In this document: positions 1-7,300 of the stretch, piece after piece
Layout: each line of letters begins with the position of its first letter
How positions within the stretch are numbered: position 1 is the first letter of the stretch
The notes under the pieces: model-generated
What the model was told of the DNA's origin: nothing
The model's input: only the letters and a program-made list of their open reading frames with translations
Database searches by the model: none
Made by a program: the position numbers and the translations under genes
NCBI GenBank assembly: GCA_937893815.1
Contig: CALCSH010000607.1
Span: forward strand, 1 to 12,770
From: an uncultured Anaerolineae bacterium
GTDB taxonomy: Bacteria > Chloroflexota > Anaerolineae > Anaerolineales > UBA11858
Direction of reading: 5' to 3'
DNA length: 12,770 nucleotides

Positions 1-2
1 CA

Positions 3-44
3 TATATTCCGGCGGACATCTCCGTCATCGGCTTTTTGCAGTAG
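3..44 (+). CDS. Possible 3' end of an upstream gene (LacI-family-like tail)
   Basis: The frame starting at position 3 is open from the window edge and ends at TAG (42-44). It reads Y-I-P-A-D-I-S-V-I-G-F-L-Q. The string I-P-x-D-I-S-V-I-G-F resembles the segment near the end of the ligand-binding domain of LacI-family regulators, where it is normally followed by D-D and a further stretch of protein. Here it stops after F-L-Q, so it would be a shortened family member, a remnant, or a chance match. Only 13 codons are visible. Confidence 0.25.
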   Translation, partial: YIPADISVIGFLQ

Positions 45-54
45 AGTCAATTTT

Positions 55-79
55 GCAACTTCTCAAGATAAGGTGCGTA
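55..79 (+). promoter_or_regulatory. ECF-type promoter of the sigma/anti-sigma operon
   Basis: GCAAC (55-59) and CGTA (76-79) are separated by exactly 16 nt. This fits the usual ECF sigma pattern of a G-x-A-A-C -35 element and a CGT-type -10 element, and suggests the sigma factor activates its own operon. A housekeeping reading, TTGCAA (53-58) with TATACT (78-83), needs a 19-nt spacer and is less good, but both could operate. The assignment is from spacing and consensus only. Confidence 0.45.
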
Positions 80-116
80 TACTAGGGCACAACTGACCGA
101 TCGCAGGAGCAACATT

Positions 117-725
117 TTGAACGACAATCAGGCGATATGGCTCGCCAAAGCGCGAGCAGGCGATGACCAAGCCTTTGCATATATCGTAGAAACCTATCAG
201 AAGCCGGTTTTTAGTTTGTGTTACCGCATGTTGGGTAACGCCGGTGATGCAGAAGATGCCGCTCAGGAAACATTTTTGCGGGCTTATAAATATTTAAGTC
301 GCTATGATCCCGAACGCTCTTTTGCAACCTGGCTGCTTTCGATTGCATCTCATTATTGTATTGACCAGTTGCGCAAACGCCGTTTGCACACGTTCTCGAT
401 CGACGATGAAGAACATGATTGGTGGCAGCCACCAGACCCTGGCCCATCGCCAGAAATTCGTATGGTCACCGATGAAAAACAAGCTCAGGTGCAGCAATTG
501 CTCGAAATATTGCCTAAAAAAGATCGTGCTGCCGTTATCTTGCACTATTGGTACGATCATTCATATGAAGAAATCGCCGAAGCACTCTCGCTGAGCGTCA
601 GCGCCGTGAAAAGCCGCCTGTATCGGTCGCGTCGCGCACTGGCCGAACACTATCAAAACGTGGATGTGCTCATGATTGAAACGAAGAAATCAGAGAGGAC
701 GCCTTATGAAACACCAGCCTTTTGA
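117..725 (+). CDS. ECF-type (sigma-70 family) RNA polymerase sigma factor
   Basis: This 202-residue protein has only the two core sigma domains, the mark of an extracytoplasmic-function sigma factor. It directs RNA polymerase to a small regulon when released from its anti-sigma factor. Sigma region 2 spans about residues 20-90, with the D-A-E-D-A-A-Q-E-T-F motif at 44-53 and the -10-recognition helix ending in Q-L-R-K-R-R. An acidic, proline-rich linker follows (about 95-120). Region 4 is at about 125-178, with the helix-turn-helix S-Y-E-E-I-A-E-A-L-S and V-S-A-V-K-S-R-L-Y-R. The start is TTG at 117, chosen because AGGAG (105-109) sits 7 nt upstream and no in-frame ATG lies near. The end overlaps the next gene by 20 nt, so the two are probably co-translated. 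Its regulon cannot be read from the sequence beyond the likely autoregulated promoter. Confidence 0.93.
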   Translation: MNDNQAIWLAKARAGDDQAFAYIVETYQKPVFSLCYRMLGNAGDAEDAAQETFLRAYKYLSRYDPERSFATWLLSIASHYCIDQLRKRRLHTFSIDDEEHDWWQPPDPGPSPEIRMVTDEKQAQVQQLLEILPKKDRAAVILHYWYDHSYEEIAEALSLSVSAVKSRLYRSRRALAEHYQNVDVLMIETKKSERTPYETPAF

Positions 726-1263
726 AACCTGGATCCTTCTCGATGAATCCCTTTCCCCTGAGGATGTGCAATTATTGGATGCGCATCTCAAGGGTTGCGA
801 AGAGTGTCGCATGCTCAAAGCCGCCTGGGGACATGTGGATATGCTATTTCAGGAAACTCCTGCACTTGAACCGGTGGCTGGCTTTGCTGATCGCTGGCAA
901 ATGCACTTAAACCGGGAGCGCAGCCTGCAACGAAATTCACGTTATCGTTGGCAGTCGTGGATCACCTTGATTTTGATTGCCAATGCGGTGTCTCTCTTGG
1001 CTGTATTATTAGGTCTACAATTTTTAAATAACTTTCACTCACTCACAGAAATCTTGTTACTGCTGGTATACCGCCTGACCGCAATGATAACGTTTATCAA
1101 TGTATTTCAGAATCTTCTTGCCGTTGTAATCCGCACGCTTCCGGGGTTGTTGTCACCGGCTGGGTGGGCGGGGGTTGCCGCTATGGTAAGCGCAGGTACT
1201 CTACTATGGGTATTCTCGATATCACATCTGGCAGGTATTTCGTGGAGGGCACAAAAACAATGA
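706..1263 (+). CDS. Membrane-anchored zinc-finger-type anti-sigma factor
   Basis: This 185-residue protein is the presumed antagonist of the preceding sigma factor. The cytoplasmic N-terminus carries the H-x3-C-x2-C zinc-binding signature of the ZAS/zf-HC2 anti-sigma fold (H27, C31, C34). About 50 residues later come three hydrophobic segments (about 85-107, 115-142 and 152-175), more than the single membrane helix of many anti-sigma factors. No large extracytoplasmic sensor domain is visible, so sensing may occur within the membrane or through a partner protein. The ATG at 706 is preferred over an in-frame ATG 30 nt upstream because a GAGAGGA ribosome-binding site (693-699) precedes it. It overlaps the sigma gene by 20 nt, and its TGA overlaps the next gene's ATG (ATGA, 1260-1263). 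Both overlaps imply translational coupling. The function is inferred from the motif and gene order. Confidence 0.85.
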   Translation: MKHQPFETWILLDESLSPEDVQLLDAHLKGCEECRMLKAAWGHVDMLFQETPALEPVAGFADRWQMHLNRERSLQRNSRYRWQSWITLILIANAVSLLAVLLGLQFLNNFHSLTEILLLLVYRLTAMITFINVFQNLLAVVIRTLPGLLSPAGWAGVAAMVSAGTLLWVFSISHLAGISWRAQKQ

Positions 1264-2324
1264 AAAAAATCAATATTCTTACTTACCTACTATTGATCAT
1301 CGCGGTACTTTGGCCGAGTGCCGCGTCCGCCAAAGATTTACGGGATGATGAAGTGATCTTTGGTGGATCGTACACATTGCAGGAAGGGGAAACCCTGAAC
1401 GGCAACCTGGTAGTTTTTGGTGGCACCGTCACCCTCAAGGACAATAGCATCGTCAATGGCGATGTAGTTCTGATTGGGGGTACCGTTGATGGGAGAGGCA
1501 CGATCAATGGCAGTCTGGTTGGCATCGGTGGAGTCTTGCGGTTGGGTGAAGCCGCCCAGGTTAATGGTGATCTGGTGACTGTAGGAGCAACCTTGCAACG
1601 CGAAGAAGGCGCGCAAATCAATGGACAGGTTGTTCAAGGCAGTAATTTTCCCTTTAACTTCAACTTGCCAGAAGATGCCGTACACACTCCCGCAGTGAGT
1701 GTGAGTAAGAACCCGGCGCTGGAAGTTGTGTGGTTCTTCTTCCGAATGTTCATGTGGGCGGCTTTGGCAATTTTGCTGGTGATATTTTTTGCGAAACCGA
1801 CCGATCGGGTTGCCACGGCTGCACTCAACGAACCGCTGATCACCGTAGGAGCTGGTTTGCTGACCGCCGTTCTCTCACCGGTGGCGGTGTTGGCGCTGGT
1901 CATCACCATTATTCTCATCCCTGTAGGGTTTGTGCTGGTGGTGCTATTGGCGACGGCCTGGCTCTTTGGTTGGGTCGCGCTGGGGTTGGAGGTGGGGCGC
2001 CGGGTGGCGAAAATGCTCAATCAGGAATGGGCGCCAGCCATCGCTGCCGGTGTGGGCACGCTGGTCCTCTACTTTGTGTCGGCCGGATTTGCTCAAATTG
2101 TCCCCTGTGTGGGTGGCCTACCCCGAGCAGTTATCGGATTATGGGGAATGGGCGCAGTGATGATGACCTATTTCGGTACGCGGGATTATCAGAATCCTCC
2201 AATGGTGGTGGATGCCCCTCGGGTGACTGCCAATCTTGATGCGGGCGAATCAACTCCTGAGCCGGAAGCGGATGCCCTTCCCGAAGATGGTCTCGCCTCC
2301 CAGGCGGATTCCACTGAAGATTAA
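1260..2324 (+). CDS. Exported beta-helix (bactofilin-like) multi-pass membrane protein
   Basis: This 354-residue protein begins with a signal peptide (residues 1-24, probable cleavage after A-S-A). A run of five short turns follows, each opening with N-G (47, 66, 83, 102, 121; spacing 17-19) and most continuing into G-G-T-V or a similar sequence. That is the rhythm of the right-handed beta-helix of polymer-forming cytoskeletal (bactofilin-type) domains. From about residue 154 there are several hydrophobic helices, ending near residue 318, and then an acidic, proline-containing tail. The beta-helix is therefore predicted to lie outside the membrane, unlike cytosolic bactofilins. The ATG at 1260 is preferred because GGAGG (1244-1248) precedes it and it restores the signal peptide; a longer reading from 1164 would bury that peptide internally. 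As third cistron of the sigma operon it may be an envelope-maintenance effector or a modulator of the anti-sigma factor. No enzymatic motif is seen. Confidence 0.75.
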   Translation: MKKINILTYLLLIIAVLWPSAASAKDLRDDEVIFGGSYTLQEGETLNGNLVVFGGTVTLKDNSIVNGDVVLIGGTVDGRGTINGSLVGIGGVLRLGEAAQVNGDLVTVGATLQREEGAQINGQVVQGSNFPFNFNLPEDAVHTPAVSVSKNPALEVVWFFFRMFMWAALAILLVIFFAKPTDRVATAALNEPLITVGAGLLTAVLSPVAVLALVITIILIPVGFVLVVLLATAWLFGWVALGLEVGRRVAKMLNQEWAPAIAAGVGTLVLYFVSAGFAQIVPCVGGLPRAVIGLWGMGAVMMTYFGTRDYQNPPMVVDAPRVTANLDAGESTPEPEADALPEDGLASQADSTED

Positions 2325-2332
2325 AGATAATG

Positions 2333-2383
2333 TCAACAAAAAACAGGGCGGTATGCCAAGCACACCGCCCTGTTTTTTGTTGA
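2333..2383. terminator. Bidirectional rho-independent terminator
   Basis: A perfect 20-bp inverted repeat (2333-2352 with 2364-2383) encloses an 11-nt loop. The GC-rich centre (CAGGGCGGT) is flanked by six A on the left and six T on the right, so transcripts from either strand form a hairpin followed by a U-tract. It lies 8 nt after the stop of the plus-strand operon and directly abuts the stop codon of the minus-strand gene. Confidence 0.93.
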
Positions 2384-3061
2384 TTAAAACGTCATCAGGA
2401 AACCCAGACATAAAAACGCCTGTCCAACGTGATAAGTCGCCATCACGCGGAAATCGCGCCAAGGTATTGGCTCAACGAAACGATCCCAGGCCAACCAGGT
2501 ATCGGAGACCAAGAAAAGTAAGGCCCCTCCACTGGCAAATAACGCCCGGTAATTTTCAAATGAATTGCTGACCAATGTGTGTAGTGCCATGATCACCATG
2601 ATCGCGACAGTGCCGATGTAAATAAATACTGGAATTTGCATTTTGGTATTGTTGGTATGTTTTAGTGTATCTGAGATTCTTTGGAAAATTTGGTAAGCCG
2701 TAAGAGCAACCATCACAATCACGATAACAAATGCAGCATTGAAAGAGAATGTGCTGATGGATGCAAAACTAATGATATAGGCAACATGAGCCATCAAAAA
2801 AGAAATCAGACCGGGAATGAATAAATTGCCGGGCAACATCAGAAATATATCGCCCACCATCGAGAAGATTAATGCCACCAAAAGCCAGTTGAAGTGACCT
2901 GTCGGGCTGATCAGATAGGGCCGTAACTGCACGACATAGGCTATCAACGCCAGCAGTACAGCTGGTTTGGTAATATACACCAACCATTTCCATTTTTTTG
3001 TGGCTGCGATCCAGTTGATCAGGGCAAATCCCAGGGCGATGTACAGGAAGCGGTATTTCAT
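2384..3061 (-). CDS. YhhN/TMEM86-family membrane protein (lysoplasmalogenase-type)
   Basis: This 225-residue, almost wholly hydrophobic protein has about seven or eight predicted membrane helices. It carries the family's recognisable positions: K-P near residues 32-33, F-S-M-V-G-D-I-F-L-M (66-75, with the conserved D71), H92 in M-A-H-V-A-Y, and V-S-D-T-W-L-A-W-D-R-F (185-195) followed by Y-H-V-G-Q. Members of this family hydrolyse the vinyl-ether bond of lysoplasmalogens or act more broadly in ether-lipid turnover; the bacterial roles are poorly known, so the substrate here is not certain. Length is typical. The ATG lies 3 nt after the era stop with a GGAAT site inside the era end, so it is probably translated by coupling from era mRNA. 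It has no visible promoter of its own. Confidence 0.8.
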   Translation of the reverse strand: MKYRFLYIALGFALINWIAATKKWKWLVYITKPAVLLALIAYVVQLRPYLISPTGHFNWLLVALIFSMVGDIFLMLPGNLFIPGLISFLMAHVAYIISFASISTFSFNAAFVIVIVMVALTAYQIFQRISDTLKHTNNTKMQIPVFIYIGTVAIMVIMALHTLVSNSFENYRALFASGGALLFLVSDTWLAWDRFVEPIPWRDFRVMATYHVGQAFLCLGFLMTF

Positions 3062-3064
3062 GGA

Positions 3065-3985
3065 TTATTCCGGGCGCTGAAACCCAAATAGACTCAACTC
3101 TTGTTCGCTATTTCGCCAATTCGGACGCACTTTTGCGCGCAATTGCAAATAGATGCTGCCGCCTGTCATGGCTTCAATTTGCGAGCGCGCATGTGCCCCA
3201 ATGCGCTTGATCATTTTGCCATCTTTGCCAACCACAATACCTTTTTGCGAATCGCGCTCCACGAAGAGGGTGGCCCCGATATAGGTATGACTGTCGGTGC
3301 GCTCTGTATATTCGTCAATGCGTACGGCGATGGCGTGGGGCACTTCATCTTGCAGGTGGATCAAGCAGGTGGCGCGGATCAGATCGGCAGCAATTTCGCG
3401 CATATATAAATTGGTAATTTGATCCGGCGGGTAGTAGGGCGGGGCTTCGGGAAGATGAGATGTCAAGCGGTCAAGTAGTTGATCCAAACCGATGCCGCGA
3501 ACGGCTGAAATTTGGCAAATTTCGGCATCAGGGAGTAGTTCCCCATAGGCTGAGGCGCGCGAAGCTACGTCTCCCGCGTCAACACGATCAATTTTGTTTA
3601 AAGCCAGAATCACCTTCGGTACCGCGTCCATTCCATCCAGTAATTGGAGCAAAATCCGGTCTTCTTCATGAGGCGGCATCTGGCTGAGATCCACCACAAA
3701 CAAAATTAGGTCGGCTTCTCCCAGAGCATCGGCCGCTTCTTCATTCATATACTTACCCAGTTTATGATGTGGGTTATGCAGGCCAGGCGTATCTACAAAG
3801 ACAATTTGAGCAGTATCTTCGGTATAGATGCCCAACTGCTGACGACGCGTGGTTTGTGGCTTTGGTGAAACGGCGGCAATTTTTTGTCCGATCAGCGCGT
3901 TGATCAGGGTCGATTTGCCAACATTGGGTCGTCCCATGACGGCTACAAAGCCAGCTCGAAATTCAATAGGTGCATTTTGTGACAT
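3065..3985 (-). CDS. era: GTPase Era
   Basis: Era is an essential-type GTPase that binds the 3' end of 16S rRNA and helps mature the 30S subunit. The 306-residue length is typical. The G domain shows G1 G-R-P-N-V-G-K-S-T (18-26), the switch-I P-Q-T-T-R (43-47), G3 D-T-P-G (65-68), G4 N-K-I-D (130-133) and G5 S-A-V (160-162). The C-terminal KH domain includes G-I-V-V-G-K-D-G-K-M-I-K-R-I-G, the RNA-binding signature that separates Era from related GTPases such as Der. The ATG at 3985 has an AAGGA site (plus-strand TCCTT, 3991-3995) 5 nt upstream. It is first in a two-gene minus-strand unit with the lysoplasmalogenase-type gene and is divergent from rpoB. Confidence 0.96.
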   Translation of the reverse strand: MSQNAPIEFRAGFVAVMGRPNVGKSTLINALIGQKIAAVSPKPQTTRRQQLGIYTEDTAQIVFVDTPGLHNPHHKLGKYMNEEAADALGEADLILFVVDLSQMPPHEEDRILLQLLDGMDAVPKVILALNKIDRVDAGDVASRASAYGELLPDAEICQISAVRGIGLDQLLDRLTSHLPEAPPYYPPDQITNLYMREIAADLIRATCLIHLQDEVPHAIAVRIDEYTERTDSHTYIGATLFVERDSQKGIVVGKDGKMIKRIGAHARSQIEAMTGGSIYLQLRAKVRPNWRNSEQELSLFGFQRPE

Positions 3986-4103
3986 AAAATTCCTTCAATG
4001 ACGAACTCCTCGCGAATAAAACTTCCGCAATTCTGCGAAGGGTTTTCGAAAATAGAGAATGTAAGCTACGAAAATCTTTACTATTTCATGATGATGGGGA
4101 AGT

Positions 4104-4109
4104 ATTATA
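4104..4109 (-). promoter_or_regulatory. Candidate -10 box for era
   Basis: The minus strand reads TATAAT here, about 120 nt before the era start. No convincing -35 hexamer is found 16-18 nt further upstream, so this is only a candidate. The transcript would have a leader of roughly 110 nt containing a bulged hairpin (about 4022-4040) and the 10-nt palindrome TTTTCGAAAA (4043-4052). Confidence 0.35.
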
Positions 4110-4160
4110 CCCCGTAGACGGAAATATTCGGTTTTTAGATCGCTTTTCTCAAATTTATAC

Positions 4161-4190
4161 TTGACGACAAACACACCTTCCGATTATAAT
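4161..4190 (+). promoter_or_regulatory. Sigma-70 promoter of rpoB
   Basis: TTGACG (4161-4166) and a perfect TATAAT (4185-4190) are separated by 18 nt. An AT-rich stretch upstream (about 4121-4160) could serve as an UP element. Transcription would begin near 4197, giving a leader of about 157 nt before rpoB. This is the best housekeeping promoter in the divergent era-rpoB region. Confidence 0.8.
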
Positions 4191-4196
4191 CGCATC

Positions 4197-4353
4197 CTTG
4201 ATTTAGGCCCGCTTATGACTTTATTTATGGCCTTAAGAATATTTTTGGGGACGCGCGTTGCCCTGGCTACTGGTGAGAGCCAGGGCATTCTGTCGCGTGG
4301 TTTGAATTTGAAGGCCCGCTCTAGTCAAAGGTTGACGCAGGAGAAATTATTAT
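4197..4353 (+). promoter_or_regulatory. rpoB 5' leader with a perfect hairpin
   Basis: The 368-nt stretch 3986-4353 contains no convincing gene. It holds the era leader, the two promoters and this rpoB leader. The leader has a perfect 10-bp stem (4259-4268 with 4278-4287, TGCCCTGGCT/AGCCAGGGCA) and a 9-nt loop. No T-run follows, so it is not a simple terminator. A 9-nt direct repeat, AGGCCCGCT, lies on either side (4205-4213 and 4312-4320). A regulatory role is inferred; no known riboswitch class was recognised. Confidence 0.5.
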
Positions 4354-7300
4354 ATGGCACAGCTTCCACCCTCAAAATCATACGCTCGAATTGAAGTAAA
4401 TTTTGGATTGCCAGATTTGATCGAAGTGCAATTGGAATCCTTTGAGCGTTTGAAGAGCGAAAGATTGGCAGACTTATTTCACGAGATTTCCCCCATTGAA
4501 TCCTATAATGGGGATATGCGTTTATATTTCCCGAGCTATACCCCTGAATCGAAAGAGTGGGGATTGACGTATTGGTTCGAAGAATCAAAATATAGCGTGG
4601 ATGAATGTATTGAACGCGATCTGACCTATGCTTGTCCGCTTTACGTTTCGGTGCTCCTGGCGGGACCTGCTGTTCCCGAGCCGATTAAACAAGATATTTT
4701 CTTGGGCGAATTCCCGGAGATGACCGATAAAGGGACTTTCATTATCAATGGCACAGAGCGTGTTGTGGTAACCCAATTGATCCGCTCTCCAGGTGTTTAT
4801 TTTGAAGCCGAAACCGACCGTACCACAGGACGGCGTTTGGCGAATTCCAAAATGATACCGGATCGCGGCGCCTGGATGGAATTTGGCACGCGCAAGAGCG
4901 ATTATCTGACGCTCAAATTTAATCGTCGCCGCACCATCCCTGTCACGATTTTCCTGCGTGCATTGGCCGCGGTCGATGATGGCTTGGCAGATAATGCCAT
5001 TCTTGAAGGCACCGATGAAGAATTGCTACGCCTCTTCGAGGATGTCGATAATAACCCTGATCGCATGTATATTCCCGCCACCCTGGCGCAAGAGCCGGAG
5101 TGGGATTTGTCGAGTGGAATCACGATTGCCGAAGCTGCGCTATTGGAATTTTTCCGACGTATGCGCCCGGGTGACCCGGCTACGCTTGAGAATGCGCGCG
5201 AGTTTTTGGAAGAGCAACTTTTTCAGCATCGCCGCTACGATCTCAAACGCGTCGGGCGCTACAAACTCAATCAAAAACTTGAATTGCACGATTTAGTGCC
5301 GATCGAACATCGCACGATCACCAAATGGGATGTGATTCGTTTGGTACGTCACATGATCGTGATTAACAATGGGGTTGAACATCCAGATGATATCGACCAC
5401 CTGGGAAACCGCCGCACAAAAACCGGTGGTGAACTGATTCAAAATAAACTTCGCATCGGATTGCGCCGCATGGAACGTGTTGTCAAAGAGCGCATGTCGA
5501 TTCGCGATAAAGATAATCTTTCACCCGTTAGCCTGATCAATGTTCGCCCTGTTGTGGCGGCCTTGCGAGAATTTTTCGGTTCGAGCCAGTTATCGCAATT
5601 CATGGATCAAACCAACCCGCTGGCCGAGCTACGCCATAAGCGTACCTTATCAGCTTTAGGGCCAGGTGGTTTGCGCCGTGAGCGCGCTGGCTTCGATGTG
5701 CGTGATGTGCATCAATCGCACTATGGGCGCATTTGCCCCATCGAAACACCCGAAGGTCCCAATATTGGTTTGATCGGCCGTTTTGCCTCTTTTGCGAAAG
5801 TTAATGAATACGGCTTTATCGAAACTCCATATCGTCGAGTGTTGAGAGCGCTGCCGCCGGATAGCCCCAAGTTGACCGGACGGATGTTGCGCGACGATGT
5901 GGTAGATCCAAAAACTGAAAAAGTGATTATTGAGAAGGGCACGCGCGTCACTGAAGAATTGGCGAAGAAGATCGCCAAAGTCAAAGTGAAAGAGGTACTC
6001 GTAGAGTCTTTCGTCACCAATGACTATAGCTACCTTTCAGCCGATACAGAAGATAAATTTGTGATTGCCCAGGCCAATTCACCGCTCAATGAACACGGTG
6101 AGTTTATCCGCGGGCGTGCATCTTCGCGACACCGCACATCTTTCATCTTCTCTCCTGCGGACAATATCGACTATATGGATGTGGCCCCGCATCAAATTGT
6201 TGGCATCAGTGCCGCGCTCATTCCATTCCTGGAGCATGACGACGCCAACCGAGCTTTGATGGGTTCTAACATGATGGCACAGGCCGTACCGCTGCTGCAT
6301 CCCGAGGTGCCGCGCGTTTCAACGGGCATGGAATATTCCGCGGCAATGGATTCTGGCCAGGTGGTTGTGGCCCAAGAAGATGGGGAAGTAATTTCCGTTA
6401 CCGGTGGACGTGTTGTTATCCGTCACAGTGAAGGTGAGCGCGTTTACACCATGCGCAAATATCAGCGCTCTAACCAGAGTACCTGCGTTGATCAGCGCCC
6501 GGCGGTGACCAAAGGTCAAATCGTTAAGAAGGGCGAAGTCATTGCCGATTCATCTTCTACGGTGGATGGCAATCTTGCGTTAGGTCAAAATGCGTTGGTA
6601 GCTTTCCTCTCTTGGGAAGGCGCGAACTATGAAGATGCGATTGTCATCTCCGAACGCCTAGTTCAGGATGACCGTTTTACATCGGTGCATGTCGAAAAAT
6701 ATGAAGTTGAAGCGCGTGATACCCGCCTGGGTCCCGAAGAAATAACCCGTGATATTCCGAATGTGGGCGAAACCGCCATCAAAGATTTAGACGAAGATGG
6801 CATCATACGCATTGGCGCTGAGGTTGGTCCCAATGATATTCTAGTGGGTAAAATCTCTCCTAAAGGCGAGAAAGAACTTACCCCAGAGGAACGTTTGCTG
6901 CGGGCGATCTTTGGCGAAAAATCACGCGATGTTAAAGATACATCCCTACGGATGCCGCACGGTTCGCGTGGCAAAGTTGTAGATGTTAAGGTCTTCTCGC
7001 GCGATGATGGTGTTGAATTATCATCGGGCGTAGAAACCATGGTACGTGTTTCTGTGGCGCAGCACCGAAAACTGGCCTCTGGCGATAAATTGGCCGGACG
7101 GCATGGAAATAAAGGTGTGGTTTCGGTGATTGTGCCGGAGGAGAATATGCCTTTCCTCGAGGATGGCACCCCAATTGATATTATCCTCAACCCCACAGGC
7201 GTTCCCGGGCGTATGAATCTTGGTCAGGTGTTGGAAGTTCACCTGGGATGGGCAGCCCGCCGTTTGGGATTCCGCGCCATTACACCGGTTTTTGATGGAG

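Noticed and set aside
1..40. Terminator at the left edge (GGA/TCC stem before CTTTTTG)
   Set aside because: The stem is only a few interrupted base pairs and the T-run is short; it is not convincing.
1164..1259. Longer N-terminus for the beta-helix protein
   Set aside because: It would place the signal peptide internally and lacks a good ribosome-binding site, whereas the ATG at 1260 has GGAGG and overlaps the upstream stop.
1730..2239. 169-codon plus-strand frame overlapping the beta-helix membrane protein gene
   Set aside because: It is out of frame with a gene that has a signal peptide and clear membrane segments; the product is G/C/R-rich without domain resemblance.
4259..4287. rpoB leader hairpin as an intrinsic terminator
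   Set aside because: The sequence after the stem (TTCTGTCG) has no T-tract, so a plain terminator is unlikely.
6663..7196. 177-codon minus-strand frame inside rpoB
   Set aside because: It is antisense to conserved RpoB motifs and is rich in S/T/P/R as expected from reading a coding strand backwards.
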